This document shows, piece after piece, positions 10,076-18,813 of a stretch of 64,000 nucleotides of DNA (its first letter is position 1; every line of letters begins with the position of its first letter). The stretch is from Granulicella sp. dw_53 (GTDB lineage: Bacteria > Acidobacteriota > Terriglobia > Terriglobales > Acidobacteriaceae). The stretch covers positions 62,001 to 126,000 of the forward strand of contig NZ_JAAVUR010000010.1 of assembly GCF_018449545.1 (NCBI RefSeq), written 5' to 3'. The notes beneath the pieces are model-generated. The model made no database searches and was not told the origin of the DNA. It was given only the letters and a program-made list of their open reading frames with translations. A program made the translations under genes and the position numbers.

Positions 10076-11296
10076 TCAAAAACAGCGGACGTAGTTCTTT
10101 CCTGGCAACTGTTTTACCTTCCCCGAAAGTTCCAGTTCGAACAGTGCTGCAAATATTTCGGCAGACCCCAACTCCGCCTCCAGTCCCTCGATGAGCTCGT
10201 CCAGTTGAAGCGGCTCATCATGCCTAAGCCGTTGGTATACCATCCGCTCGTGCTCTGGCATCGGCTTGCCGTCCCCATCGAATCCGCTGCCGGAGAATAG
10301 AGATGCACTTCCTTGGGACTTCGATTCATTGTTCCCCGCCCTGCTGCCCGCAACTGCCATCTCTTCTTCCAGTTGCACCAGAATCTCCGAGGGGAGGTCC
10401 TCCCAGACATCTTCCCAGGTCGCCGTCAGCTTGGCTCCCTGCTTGATCAATGTGTTCGGCCCCCATGCATTTTTGTTCGTCACATTTCCCGGCACAGCAA
10501 ATACATCGCGGTTCTGCTCCATGGCGCACCGCGCCGTAATTCGTGTCCCGCTATACTCGCCCGCCTCGATCACCAGCACTCCGACACTCATTCCACTCAG
10601 AATTCTGTTCCGAATTGGAAAGTTCTGCGGGGCAGGGAACGTTCCTAGCGGATACTCGCTCACGATCGTCCCGCCGGCCGCCACGATGCTCTCTGCCAGA
10701 CGCTTGTTCTCCTTCGGATACACCACATCGATCCCCGTGCCCCACACCGCGACCGTCTTTCCTCCTGCATCGAGCGCGCCCTTATGCGCTGCCGTATCCA
10801 CGCCTCGAGCCATGCCGCTTAGGATCGTAATTCGCCGGTTCGCCAGATCCCTCGCCAACAACTCCGCCATGCCTGCTCCATAGGGCGAAGGCTGCCTCGT
10901 GCCTACGACCGCAATGCCAGGGCGAGCCAACAGGTCCACGTTTCCTCGAATCCACAGCACCGCAGGTGGATCGTAGATCTCTCGCAACCTCTCTGGATAT
11001 GCCTCATCTTCAAACGCCAGGACCGAACCGCCCGCCGCCGTGACCCTTTGTATCTCTTCTTCGGCAGCAGCTCGTGCTCGTCCGTCCGCCACGAACTGCG
11101 CCGACCGCGCCGGCATTCCCACTCCTTCCAACTCCGTCAGCGAGGCTTCGAACAACCGCTCCGCGAGTTCCAATCTCTCCATCGATCTTTTGATCCGCAG
11201 GGCTCCCATCCCCGGCGTCATCATCAATGCCATCCACGCTAACCGCGCAACCTCTCGTGCCGGCTCTGTCATCCTGCTCTGCTGAACCAGATTCAT
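10076..11296 (-). CDS. dprA: DNA-processing protein DprA/Smf
   Basis: 406 residues. DprA binds incoming single-stranded DNA during natural transformation and loads RecA. The Rossmann-like core is clear: GTRQPSPYGAGMAE, LSGMARGVDTAAHKGAL, VWGTGIDVVYPKEN, and NFPIRNRILSGMS with IEAGEYSGTRITARCAMEQ. A helical/SAM-like N-terminal part (1-90) and a winged-helix-like C-terminal part (about 335-406) flank it, giving the long DprA form. ATG 11296 has GGAG/GAGG upstream; an in-frame ATG eight codons later is an alternative. It probably shares a transcription unit with topA. Confidence 0.95.
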   Translation of the reverse strand: MNLVQQSRMTEPAREVARLAWMALMMTPGMGALRIKRSMERLELAERLFEASLTELEGVGMPARSAQFVADGRARAAAEEEIQRVTAAGGSVLAFEDEAYPERLREIYDPPAVLWIRGNVDLLARPGIAVVGTRQPSPYGAGMAELLARDLANRRITILSGMARGVDTAAHKGALDAGGKTVAVWGTGIDVVYPKENKRLAESIVAAGGTIVSEYPLGTFPAPQNFPIRNRILSGMSVGVLVIEAGEYSGTRITARCAMEQNRDVFAVPGNVTNKNAWGPNTLIKQGAKLTATWEDVWEDLPSEILVQLEEEMAVAGSRAGNNESKSQGSASLFSGSGFDGDGKPMPEHERMVYQRLRHDEPLQLDELIEGLEAELGSAEIFAALFELELSGKVKQLPGKNYVRCF

Positions 11297-11530
11297 ACTC
11301 CGTTGTCCTCTTTCCTGACCCTTTATCTATTTATCACCACCGGTCGCGCTTCGGAGAGGGATCGTCTATCTCTGCTTCTTCCTGAAACAACCTGATGGGA
11401 GCCGTCTAAACCTTCGGCAGAGGAAGCGAGCCATCTTTCTGATGAAGTAATCGATAACGCTCTCTCCGTTAATATCGACGGGCGGAGCGTTGTCAGTACA
11501 CGGAGGTTTGAGAACGGATAGAGGCCATTC
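11297..11530. other. Gap between the DUF3565 gene and dprA
   Basis: 234 bp. No gene, repeat or clear terminator recognised; it must contain the dprA promoter unless dprA is read from the small upstream gene. Confidence 0.4.
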
Positions 11531-11731
11531 TCAAGATGCGTCTCGCTCCTCGTCGCACCGCTTGCACTCCATCGACGACCCCAGACGCACCTCCCTTCCT
11601 GCTTTCGTCGTCACCCATTCGCGGATCATCCAGGGCGGATCATGTCGTACATGCACCCCGTGGCCGCACTCCAGTTCCGCCACCCAATGATCTTGTTGAT
11701 CGAGGAAAAACCCAACGACAGCTCTCTGCAT
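11531..11731 (-). CDS. Small DUF3565-type protein with conserved Cys/His
   Basis: 66 residues starting MQRAVVGFFLDQQDHWVAEL and continuing ECGHGVHVRHDPPW and MECKRCDEE. This matches my recollection of the DUF3565 pattern (..CGHGQHVRHNPPW.. ..CxxCD..), a small family of unknown function that may bind a metal through its Cys and His residues. ATG 11731 has a GGGAGA ribosome site six bases upstream; an in-frame GTG at 11749 would add six residues. It is divergent from mqnA. Confidence 0.8.
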   Translation of the reverse strand: MQRAVVGFFLDQQDHWVAELECGHGVHVRHDPPWMIREWVTTKAGREVRLGSSMECKRCDEERDAS

Positions 11732-11767
11732 CTTGGTTCTCCCAGCCACATCCCATAAACTAGACTC

Positions 11768-12631
11768 TTGCCTGCTGAAGCCTCAAATCTCGTCCGGGTT
11801 GCCGCCATCGACTTCCTCAACCCCGCTCCGCTCATGTGGGACTTCGAACACCCGCCTTTGGCCTCTGCCCTCGCCGAACGTTATCAGCTTCACTACACCC
11901 TTCCCTCTCGCTGTGCCGACGAGCTTCTCGCCGGGCGCGCCGACCTCGGCCTTATCCCCATCGCCGCCCTCACGCCGGATCTTGCCATCGTTCCTGGTTG
12001 TACCATCGCCTCGCTCAACGAGGTGCGCTCGATCCAGCTCATCGTAAAAAAATCGCACTCCCTAAGCACCGTAAAGACGGTCGCAGCCGACACCGCCTCG
12101 CGCAGCTCACTCGCGTACACCGAGATCCTCTTCCGCAAGTTCTTTGGCATAGACCCCACCTTCGTCCAGCATGCGGCCGATACCCTCGCGATGCTCCGTC
12201 AGCACGACGCCGCACTCCTCATAGGCGATCACGCCCTCCTCGCACTGGAAGCACGAGCGATCATCGAAGAGCAGGTCGGCCCCTGCAACTGGTACGACCT
12301 CGCCCACGAGTGGACGACACGCACCCGGCTCCCATGGGTCGCCGCCGTCTGGGCTGTGCGCCCCGAAGCTCTTCCTGCCTGCGGAATCAGTCCACAGGAG
12401 CTCATCGAAGACCTCAACCAGTCCCGCATCCACGGTCTGGCCAATGTCGACACTCTGGTTCGCGAATGGAGCGCACGCATCGCTATTCCTGCGGCCACCA
12501 TCCACCATTACCTCACCGCGAACATTTACTACAGCCTCGATGAAGACTGCATCCAAAGCATTCGCCTCTTCCGCCAGTATGCAGCGGAGATCGAGGCGCT
12601 TCCTGCCTTCCCGGACCTTCGATTCCTATAG
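11768..12631 (+). CDS. mqnA: Chorismate dehydratase / menaquinone (futalosine pathway) protein MqnA
   Basis: 287 residues with a periplasmic-binding-protein-like fold. MqnA dehydrates chorismate to 3-enolpyruvylbenzoate, the first step of the futalosine route to menaquinone. The N-terminus VRVAAIDFLNPAPLMWDFE matches the family start (..ylNt.Pl..), and the ligand region includes DLGLIPIAAL and LLIGDHALLA. The frame is closed by a TAA at 11756-11758, so TTG 11768 is the only standard start before the conserved region; it has little ribosome-site support. MqnA and MqnD are similar, but the length and HDAALLIGDHAL favour MqnA. Confidence 0.85.
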   Translation: MPAEASNLVRVAAIDFLNPAPLMWDFEHPPLASALAERYQLHYTLPSRCADELLAGRADLGLIPIAALTPDLAIVPGCTIASLNEVRSIQLIVKKSHSLSTVKTVAADTASRSSLAYTEILFRKFFGIDPTFVQHAADTLAMLRQHDAALLIGDHALLALEARAIIEEQVGPCNWYDLAHEWTTRTRLPWVAAVWAVRPEALPACGISPQELIEDLNQSRIHGLANVDTLVREWSARIAIPAATIHHYLTANIYYSLDEDCIQSIRLFRQYAAEIEALPAFPDLRFL

Positions 12632-12691
12632 AATTGCACCAATCTCAGGTCCAACCGCGACTTCCCCTCTCCAACGGACGTCTTATCCAAT

Positions 12692-13411
12692 ATGACTAGC
12701 GCTGCAGCCGCCGCTTTTATCAGTAATTCGACCGTGTTTACGGCGGCTGACATCTTAGCGGGGTCTGGTACTCACTCGAATTCGCTGCTGCACTTCCTCT
12801 TTCAATTTGGCCTTTTAGGCATCTTTCTCGTCTCCATCGTCGACTCTTCGTTCGTTCCTCTGCCTCTCCCTGGCATCACCGACGTCATGATTATCGTGAT
12901 GGCTGCGCAACATGCCAACTTGTTTCTCCTGGTAGCTCTCTCCACGCTCGGCTCTGGCCTTGGAGGTTATTTCAGCTATCAGGTAGGGCACTCGGGCGGT
13001 ATGGCGTTTTTGGAGAAGCGCGTTCCGCCGCGCATCTTCAAGCGCGTGACCCGCTGGATGGAGGAGCATGCGATCCTCTCCGTCGCTCTCCCTGCGATCC
13101 TTCCACCGCCGATGCCGCTCAGCCCATTTGTTCTGGCTGCTGGCGCACTCAACATGTCGCGCAACAAATTTCTCTGCGCCTTTACTGCGAGCCGCGCCCT
13201 CCGCCACTCCATCGCCGCATGGCTTGGCGTCTACTATGGCCGCCACATCCTTCGTCTTTGGAATCTCTTCTCCGCCAAGTGGGCCGCGCCTGTCCTGATC
13301 GTTCTCTGGTCTGGCATCCTCATTAGCTGCGCCTTCGCCTTCTGGCAGCTCTACAAGACCTCGCGGAGCTTCTCCCGTCCGAAGCTCTCCCCGCCCAAAG
13401 CTGCCGCCTGA
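12692..13411 (+). CDS. DedA/YqaA-type membrane protein
   Basis: 239 residues with several membrane segments: LLHFLFQFGLLGIFLVSIVD, VPLPLPGITDVMIIVMAAQH, and a C-terminal VLIVLWSGILISCAFAFW. The middle GSGLGGYFSYQVGHSGG and the proline-rich LPAILPPPMPLSPFVLAAG belong to the SNARE-associated (VTT/DedA) domain. DedA-family proteins act in lipid flipping and membrane homeostasis; the substrate here is unknown. It follows mqnA by 60 bp on the same strand and may be co-transcribed. The ATG at 12692 has a weak ribosome site. Confidence 0.85.
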   Translation: MTSAAAAAFISNSTVFTAADILAGSGTHSNSLLHFLFQFGLLGIFLVSIVDSSFVPLPLPGITDVMIIVMAAQHANLFLLVALSTLGSGLGGYFSYQVGHSGGMAFLEKRVPPRIFKRVTRWMEEHAILSVALPAILPPPMPLSPFVLAAGALNMSRNKFLCAFTASRALRHSIAAWLGVYYGRHILRLWNLFSAKWAAPVLIVLWSGILISCAFAFWQLYKTSRSFSRPKLSPPKAAA

Positions 13412-13505
13412 AGGTACTCTGGATCCTCGCGAGCTTCACCTTTGGTGCAAACTTTCGCTTGCAATAGGCCTTCGTCAGCGCGATCGCGGAGACCAGGCCA
13501 AATCC

Positions 13506-13536
13506 AAAAAGAAAAACGGCGAGCCGTAGCTCGCCG
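13506..13536 (-). terminator. Terminator of fabH
   Basis: Stem CGGCGAGC / GCTCGCCG (13517-13524 and 13529-13536) with loop CGTA. Read on the minus strand, the stem is followed by TTTTTCTTTTT, a good T-tract, 22 bp past the fabH stop. Confidence 0.9.
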
Positions 13537-13557
13537 CTTATACTTATTTCCTTCCTA

Positions 13558-14601
13558 CTAGAACTCCCACTGCAACAGCGTCGCCCCTACGGTGAAGCCC
13601 GCGCCGACGCTGGCGAGCAGCACCAAGTCCCCCTTTTTCAGCCGGCCATCATCCAAAGCCGTCTGCATCGCCATCGGAATCGTCGCCGCCGTTGTATTTC
13701 CATAGCGGTCAATATTGATCACCACGGCACTCTCCGGCATTCCGAGACGCTCCGCAGTCGATAGGATGATCCGTTTGTTCGCCTGATGTGGAATGAAGCA
13801 TCCCAGGTCCGCCCCTGTCACTCCATTCCGGGTCAACACCGTATCCGCGGCCTCAGCCATCTTCCGCACTGCGAACTTGTAGACCGCCTGCCCATCCTGG
13901 TGGACGTAGTGCATCTTCGACGCAATCGTCTCAGCCGTAGCTGGATGCAGACTTCCACCGCCCGGCATATTCAACGCCACCGCTCCCGATCCATCCACCT
14001 CATGGAAGTAGTCGATCAGTCCTATCTCCTCGCCCTCGCAGGGCTCCAGCAGTACCGCTCCTGCACCGTCGCCGAAGATCACGCAGGTCGTCCGGTCGGT
14101 GTAGTCGATCACTGAGCTCATCACGTCTGCCCCGATCACCAGCACCTTCTTGTGCACTCCGCTCTCTACCAGCTTTGCTCCTACCTGCAGTGCGTACGGA
14201 AATCCGGAGCACGCCGCCGACAGGTCGAATCCCCAGGCGCCCTTCGCTCCCAGCTTGTCCTGCACCAGGCAGGCCGTAGCTGGAAAGAACATATCCGGCG
14301 TCACCGTCGCCACGATGATCACCTCGATCTCGCTTGGCTCGATCCCCCGCTTTGCCAGGCACGCCCGAGCAGCCTCAACGGCAAGATCGCTCGTGGCAAC
14401 TCCAGGCTCCACAATGTGTCGCTCATGGATGCCGGTCCGCTCCATGATCCATTGGTCACTCGTCGCGACCATCTTCTCCAGATCTGCATTGGTCAACAGC
14501 TTAGGTGGAACATAGGCCCCAACGGAACTGATCTTTGCCCTCACCTGCACCTGCGGCTTCAACGTCAAACTCAAAATACTCACCTCATCACTATCAAGCA
14601 T
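13558..14601 (-). CDS. fabH: 3-oxoacyl-ACP synthase III
   Basis: 347 residues. FabH condenses acetyl-CoA (or a branched acyl-CoA) with malonyl-ACP to start fatty acid synthesis. The Cys-His-Asn triad is visible: Cys131 in [10 protein letters not shown], His272 in IPHQANKRI and Asn302 in [24 protein letters not shown] near residue 51 is the usual CoA-binding Trp/Arg region. The first 20 residues exceed the usual family N-terminus ([13 protein letters not shown]). ATG 14601 has no clear ribosome site, so a start at a nearby GTG/TTG closer to RAKISS is possible. Confidence 0.95.
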   Translation of the reverse strand: MLDSDEVSILSLTLKPQVQVRAKISSVGAYVPPKLLTNADLEKMVATSDQWIMERTGIHERHIVEPGVATSDLAVEAARACLAKRGIEPSEIEVIIVATVTPDMFFPATACLVQDKLGAKGAWGFDLSAACSGFPYALQVGAKLVESGVHKKVLVIGADVMSSVIDYTDRTTCVIFGDGAGAVLLEPCEGEEIGLIDYFHEVDGSGAVALNMPGGGSLHPATAETIASKMHYVHQDGQAVYKFAVRKMAEAADTVLTRNGVTGADLGCFIPHQANKRIILSTAERLGMPESAVVINIDRYGNTTAATIPMAMQTALDDGRLKKGDLVLLASVGAGFTVGATLLQWEF

Positions 14602-14830
14602 ACAAAACTATTACAAATGAATCTCTATTCATGGCGTATATAGCTTTTCCATTGCACTCGTTCGCCGGCTAAGTTCAACGCCGACAGCTTATTGCTGAAC
14701 GATGAAAAGTATTGCGCAATTCAATTGTTTGGGGAATCAGCGTCTCGTGCACGATGCCTGGAGCGCCGCTGAAGGCGGGAGATACCTCACAGCACAACCA
14801 TTGCGCGGCTGAATCGGAGGCAGGTTTTAG
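14602..14830. other. Gap between fabH and the SRP RNA gene
   Basis: 229 bp. No gene or tRNA was recognised. The fabH promoter must lie here or beyond. Confidence 0.4.
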
Positions 14831-14929
14831 TGCACCGGGCGACCTACTGCGCCCGCAATGACCCGTTACCGTTGCTTCCTTCCGGACCTGGCGGGATTGG
14901 CGGGATTACGTCGCGTAGGACCCGGCACT
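14831..14929 (-). ncRNA. ffs: Signal recognition particle RNA, small bacterial (4.5S) type
   Basis: Read on the minus strand the RNA contains CCAGGTCCGGAAGGAAGCAA, the near-universal apical domain of bacterial SRP RNA that binds Ffh. The 5' part (GTGCCGGGTCCTACGCG) pairs with the 3' part (GCAGTAGGTCGCCCGGTGCA), giving one long hairpin of about 99 nt. It works with Ffh/FtsY in co-translational membrane targeting. The ends are inferred from the pairing. It lies antisense to the first codons of an over-long open frame upstream of the MutS-like gene. Confidence 0.95.
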
Positions 14930-15001
14930 AGAGTAGTTTACCATCCAAACCGCCCCACGATCCTCTCCCCTATTCCACCGCGTATTCTGGCTGCAGCCCG
15001 C

Positions 15002-16798
15002 ATGTCCAACCCTTCTGATCATTACCGAACGCGTCTCTATGCGACCGCCGCCGAACAGCGCATCGCCGCCCGGCGCTCCTCGGCTCTGCTGCTTCTTCTT
15101 GTGATTGCGATTCTGCTGACTGTCTTTCTCACTCTCCAGACCTTCTGGGGTTCCCTTCCGGCCTATCCCGCGTTCATCTCGGTCGTCCTGTGTGTCACTG
15201 TTCTCCCGTACCTGCTCAAGGTGCGGTACACCCACGCCTACCGTCTTACCCGCCTGCAGGATCATCTCGAAGCCGGCCTTACTCGCTCTACCGGCGAAGC
15301 TCCGCTCGCTCCCCACACAGGCGAAGAGTTCCGTGAGGCCACCCACCTCTACGACCGCGACCTCGATATCCTCGGCCCCAACTCTCTCTTCAGCCTCCTT
15401 GCTACCGTGCGCACCCATTTGGCTGAGCGTCACTTGGCCCGGGCTCTTCTTCACTTGCCTGGCCGGGACCAGAGCCTCGCCCGCCAGCAGACCATCCAGT
15501 TCTTGACCTCGCGCACCGACCTCCGCGAGAGCATCTCGCTGCTTGGCGACACCCCTGTTCACCAGATCTCTGCGACCCTCTTCGAAGCGTGGCTCGACGA
15601 GCCTGCGATCCATGCCCATCCTGTCATCCGCCCCCTGCTCCACGCCACGATGGCGCTGCTTCTCTTGGGAGTCGCCGCTGGGAGTTTTCATCTTGTCTTA
15701 TGGACGACGCTCTATCCCAATTTTGCCGCCATTCTGGCCGTCCAGGCCGCGGTCGCACTCCATCTCCGCAGCCGCATTCTGCCCGTCATGGAGCGAGCCA
15801 ACCGCCTCGCTGGACCCGGGGCGCTCCTGCGTCAGGGCATCGCGCTTATGCAGGCGGAGGCCTTCTCCGACCCTATACTTAGCGGACTTCAATCGAAGAT
15901 CGCAGACGCTCACGCTCCCCTCTCGAAGCTCCAGACACAACTCACCCTGCTCGAACAACGCACCAAGGAGTGGTTCTATCTTCCCAGCCTCCTCTTCTGC
16001 ATCGGCACTAAGGCGACCCTCGCCCTTGAGACCTGGAAGCGCGAGCACGGTCCGGCCCTCCGCCGCTGGCTGCACGCATGGGGGGAGTTTGAGACACTCA
16101 ATGCGCTTGCAGCCTATGCCTATGAACACACAGCTTCCGAGGGCTATAGCTATCCTGAGATCCTGCCTCCCACGGATCCTGCCACCTTCGAGGCCACCGA
16201 CCTCGCTCATCCTTTGCTTCCCGCCTCCGCCGTCCGCAACTCGATCGAGCTCGGTCCAGTACAGCGCTTCTATCTCATCAGCGGCTCCAACATGGCGGGC
16301 AAGTCGACCCTTCTGCGAACGCTCGGTCTGAACGCTGTTCTGGCTGCCCTCGGAGCACCCGTCCGCGCTACCTTCGCCCGCATCTCGCCCCTTCGGATCG
16401 GCGCTTCGCTCGCTCTCACCGACTCGCTAGCCGATGGCAAGTCCAAGTTCCTCGCTGAGGTCGAACGCCTCAGCCATATCCTCGCTCTCACTCGGGAGGG
16501 ACTGCCGGTTCTCTTTCTGATCGACGAGATCTTCAGCGGCACCAACTCGCTCGACCGCCGCACCGCCGCAGGTGCCATCCTCGCCCAGCTCGTTCGCAAC
16601 AGCGCCATCGGAGCCCTCTCCACTCACGATCTCACCCTCACCGAACTCGCTGACCTGGCCGACCTCCACGGCATCAATCTCCACATGGCCAGCCCCGATC
16701 CCGAGAATCCCCTGGCCTTCGATTACCTTCTCAAACCTGGCATCAACCAGACCTCGAACGCTCTGGCCATCCTGCGCATGATGGGGCTCGAAGCCTGA
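15002..16798 (+). CDS. Membrane-anchored MutS-like (domain V) ATPase
   Basis: 598 residues from ATG 15002 (MSNPSDHYRTRLYATAAEQR). An in-frame start at 14858 would run across the SRP RNA gene and is rejected. Two hydrophobic pairs are visible, at about residues 27-80 (ALLLLLVIAILLTVFLTLQ) and about 215-260 (MALLLLGVAAGSFHLVLW). The C-terminal ABC-type ATPase of MutS follows: Walker A SGSNMAGKST near 427-436, Walker B VLFLIDEIFSGTNS near 502-515, and the H-loop STHDLTLTEL. The mismatch-binding and connector domains of true MutS are absent. The role is unknown; it is not expected to be the mismatch repair MutS. Confidence 0.85.
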   Translation: MSNPSDHYRTRLYATAAEQRIAARRSSALLLLLVIAILLTVFLTLQTFWGSLPAYPAFISVVLCVTVLPYLLKVRYTHAYRLTRLQDHLEAGLTRSTGEAPLAPHTGEEFREATHLYDRDLDILGPNSLFSLLATVRTHLAERHLARALLHLPGRDQSLARQQTIQFLTSRTDLRESISLLGDTPVHQISATLFEAWLDEPAIHAHPVIRPLLHATMALLLLGVAAGSFHLVLWTTLYPNFAAILAVQAAVALHLRSRILPVMERANRLAGPGALLRQGIALMQAEAFSDPILSGLQSKIADAHAPLSKLQTQLTLLEQRTKEWFYLPSLLFCIGTKATLALETWKREHGPALRRWLHAWGEFETLNALAAYAYEHTASEGYSYPEILPPTDPATFEATDLAHPLLPASAVRNSIELGPVQRFYLISGSNMAGKSTLLRTLGLNAVLAALGAPVRATFARISPLRIGASLALTDSLADGKSKFLAEVERLSHILALTREGLPVLFLIDEIFSGTNSLDRRTAAGAILAQLVRNSAIGALSTHDLTLTELADLADLHGINLHMASPDPENPLAFDYLLKPGINQTSNALAILRMMGLEA

Positions 16799-16850
16799 GA
16801 CAGCCTTACCCCTTGCCGGTTCCTGCCAAAAGCCGCAAACTCACAACATC

Positions 16851-17885
16851 ATGCGCGTTCTCGTCATTGCCTTCTTCGCTGCCGCATCCCTTACCACTCT
16901 CGCCTGGGCTACCGACGTCCACGTTCGGGTCTCACCCGATATCAAGACGGGCACCGAGGCCGTCTCCGAGTTCCCCACCATCCAGATGGCCCTCGACCAC
17001 CATCCCAACGCGACCCCCAACCGCGACGGCTCTCCCGGACGCGTCTTCCTCCACATCGCTCCTGGCATCTATCACGAGCGCATCGTCATCACCCAGAATC
17101 ACCCCAACATCACCCTCATCGGGACCGGATCCCGTCCGCAGGACGTTGTGATCACCAATAGTTTCAATGCCAAGCAAGCGGGCGGAACCTTTCTCACCGC
17201 TACTGTCACCGTCGAAAGCCCGGGCTTCGAGGCTGCAAACCTCACGTTTGAGAACTCCGCCGGCAATACGGGCCAGGCCGTCGCGATCGCCGTCCGCTCC
17301 GACCGCGCCATCTTCAAGCACTGCCGCTTCCTGGGCGACCAGGACACCCTCTTCGCCGACTTCGGCCGTCAGTACTATCTCGACTCCTACATCACCGGCG
17401 GAGTCGACTTCATCTTCGGCAACGCAACCGCCGTCTTCGACCGCACTGAGATCCACGAGATTCGCCCTGCCTATCTCACTGCCCAATCCCGCACCGCTCC
17501 CGACCAGACCACTGGCTACGTCATCCTGAACTCCCGCGTCACCTCAGCCTTTGTCTCAACCGACACCCCATCCGCCCGTCAAACCTTCTTCCTTGGCCGT
17601 CCCTGGCGTCCCTACTCTCGCGTCGTCGTCATGAACACCGAGCTTCCTGCCAACCTCGATCCGGCCGGATGGTCGCTCTGGTCTAAAACCGACACCGCTA
17701 CCCCAGCCTTCTACGCCGAGTTCAAGAACACCGGACCCGGCGCTGCTATCTCGGCGCGGGTTCCCTGGTCCCACCAACTCACTCCACGGGAGGCGGCAGC
17801 TTACCTTCCGGCCAGCTTCCTTAACCCACGGAACCCAAAACAGGAGTTCTGGGATGCAGAGACCGAAGCAGCCAAACTTCCTTAA
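16851..17885 (+). CDS. Secreted pectinesterase (CE8)
   Basis: 344 residues with a signal peptide (MRVLVIAFFAAASLTTLAWA). Pectin methylesterase removes methyl esters from homogalacturonan. The beta-helix motifs are in order: GIYHERI (72-78), QAVAIAV (142-148), GDQDTLFADFGRQYY with Asp165, GGVDFIFGNA with Asp186, and LGRPWRPYS with Arg250/Trp252. These are the catalytic aspartates and arginine of family CE8. It follows the MutS-like gene by 52 bp and precedes a secreted hypothetical and a CE15-like esterase on the same strand, pointing to plant cell-wall breakdown. Confidence 0.95.
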   Translation: MRVLVIAFFAAASLTTLAWATDVHVRVSPDIKTGTEAVSEFPTIQMALDHHPNATPNRDGSPGRVFLHIAPGIYHERIVITQNHPNITLIGTGSRPQDVVITNSFNAKQAGGTFLTATVTVESPGFEAANLTFENSAGNTGQAVAIAVRSDRAIFKHCRFLGDQDTLFADFGRQYYLDSYITGGVDFIFGNATAVFDRTEIHEIRPAYLTAQSRTAPDQTTGYVILNSRVTSAFVSTDTPSARQTFFLGRPWRPYSRVVVMNTELPANLDPAGWSLWSKTDTATPAFYAEFKNTGPGAAISARVPWSHQLTPREAAAYLPASFLNPRNPKQEFWDAETEAAKLP

Positions 17886-17966
17886 TCGGGATGAATCTCT
17901 TAGGAAAATTAAGAAAATGCCGCCCGCATCGCCGGTCCTCGGCTATTCTCCTTTTCAGAGGTGATT

Positions 17967-18740
17967 ATGCTGCCCACGCGACTCTCCCTCACCGCTGCTC
18001 TCATTCCTTGCCTGTTCTCTCCGTTCTGCCTCGGCCAGAGGCAGACACCTCGCGATTACCCCGGAGTTCGAGCCAACATCCCTGGAATCTTCGTCACGCC
18101 GGTCCCGAACCAGCCCTTTTCGGCGAAGCTGGACATCGTCTCCCACGAAAAACTTCCGGATGGTTCTGATGTCGTCCGCACCAGCACTGCGCATATCGCC
18201 CGCACGTCCTCAGGACGCATCTACAACGAGCGCCGCGCCCTCGTCCCCGCCAGCTTCAAGGAAGAGCCAGTCCTGCTCTCTGCCCTCATCTACGATCCCT
18301 CTTCCCGCCTTAGCATCTCTCTGGCTCCCTTCACCCGGCTGGCTCGCGAGACCATCCTCAATCAGACTCCGACTCCTCCGCCCAATACCGTTCCCGCTAA
18401 AGCCGCTCCCGCAAATCGTTTCTATAAGGAAGAGAACATCGGCACTCAGCCCCTGGGTGCCCTGACTCTGCGCGGTATTCGTAAATCCCGCACCATCCCT
18501 GCAGAGATGAGTGGAACGGGCCAAGAGGTTGTCGTCGTCGACGAATACTGGTACTCCCCCGACCTCACCATCTACATGATCATCAAGCACAACGATCCTC
18601 GCACCGGCGAGCAGATCGTCGCTGTCTCCGATGTAAATCGCCACGAGCCCGACGCTGCTCTCTTCACCGTTCCGGCAAACTACAAGATAGTGGACGAGAC
18701 TCCGACTCCACCCATGGCATTGACTCCAGCCACCCCTTGA
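17967..18740 (+). CDS. Secreted protein of unknown function
   Basis: 257 residues from ATG 17967, chosen because AGAGGTGA lies just upstream; the GTG two codons earlier overlaps that ribosome site. The N-terminus MLPTRLSLTAALIPCLFSPF is a signal peptide. The mature part is about 230 residues with no motif I recognise. It contains IYNERRALVP, a Pro-rich linker (TPTPPPNTVPAK) and a C-terminal region (VVVDEYWYSPDLTIYMIIKH) that looks beta-rich. The ending ..TPPMALTPATP is low complexity. It sits between the pectinesterase and CE15-like genes. Confidence 0.8.
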   Translation: MLPTRLSLTAALIPCLFSPFCLGQRQTPRDYPGVRANIPGIFVTPVPNQPFSAKLDIVSHEKLPDGSDVVRTSTAHIARTSSGRIYNERRALVPASFKEEPVLLSALIYDPSSRLSISLAPFTRLARETILNQTPTPPPNTVPAKAAPANRFYKEENIGTQPLGALTLRGIRKSRTIPAEMSGTGQEVVVVDEYWYSPDLTIYMIIKHNDPRTGEQIVAVSDVNRHEPDAALFTVPANYKIVDETPTPPMALTPATP

Positions 18741-18813
18741 TCATCTGCAGTTCTCCCGGTACTCTGGCAGCCGCACCGTTTGCCAGGTATTCACGGCTCT
18801 GGAGAACTCAAGC

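Noticed and set aside
14858..15001. N-terminal extension of the MutS-like gene
   Set aside because: It crosses the SRP RNA gene, and the sequence there is unlike the protein family.
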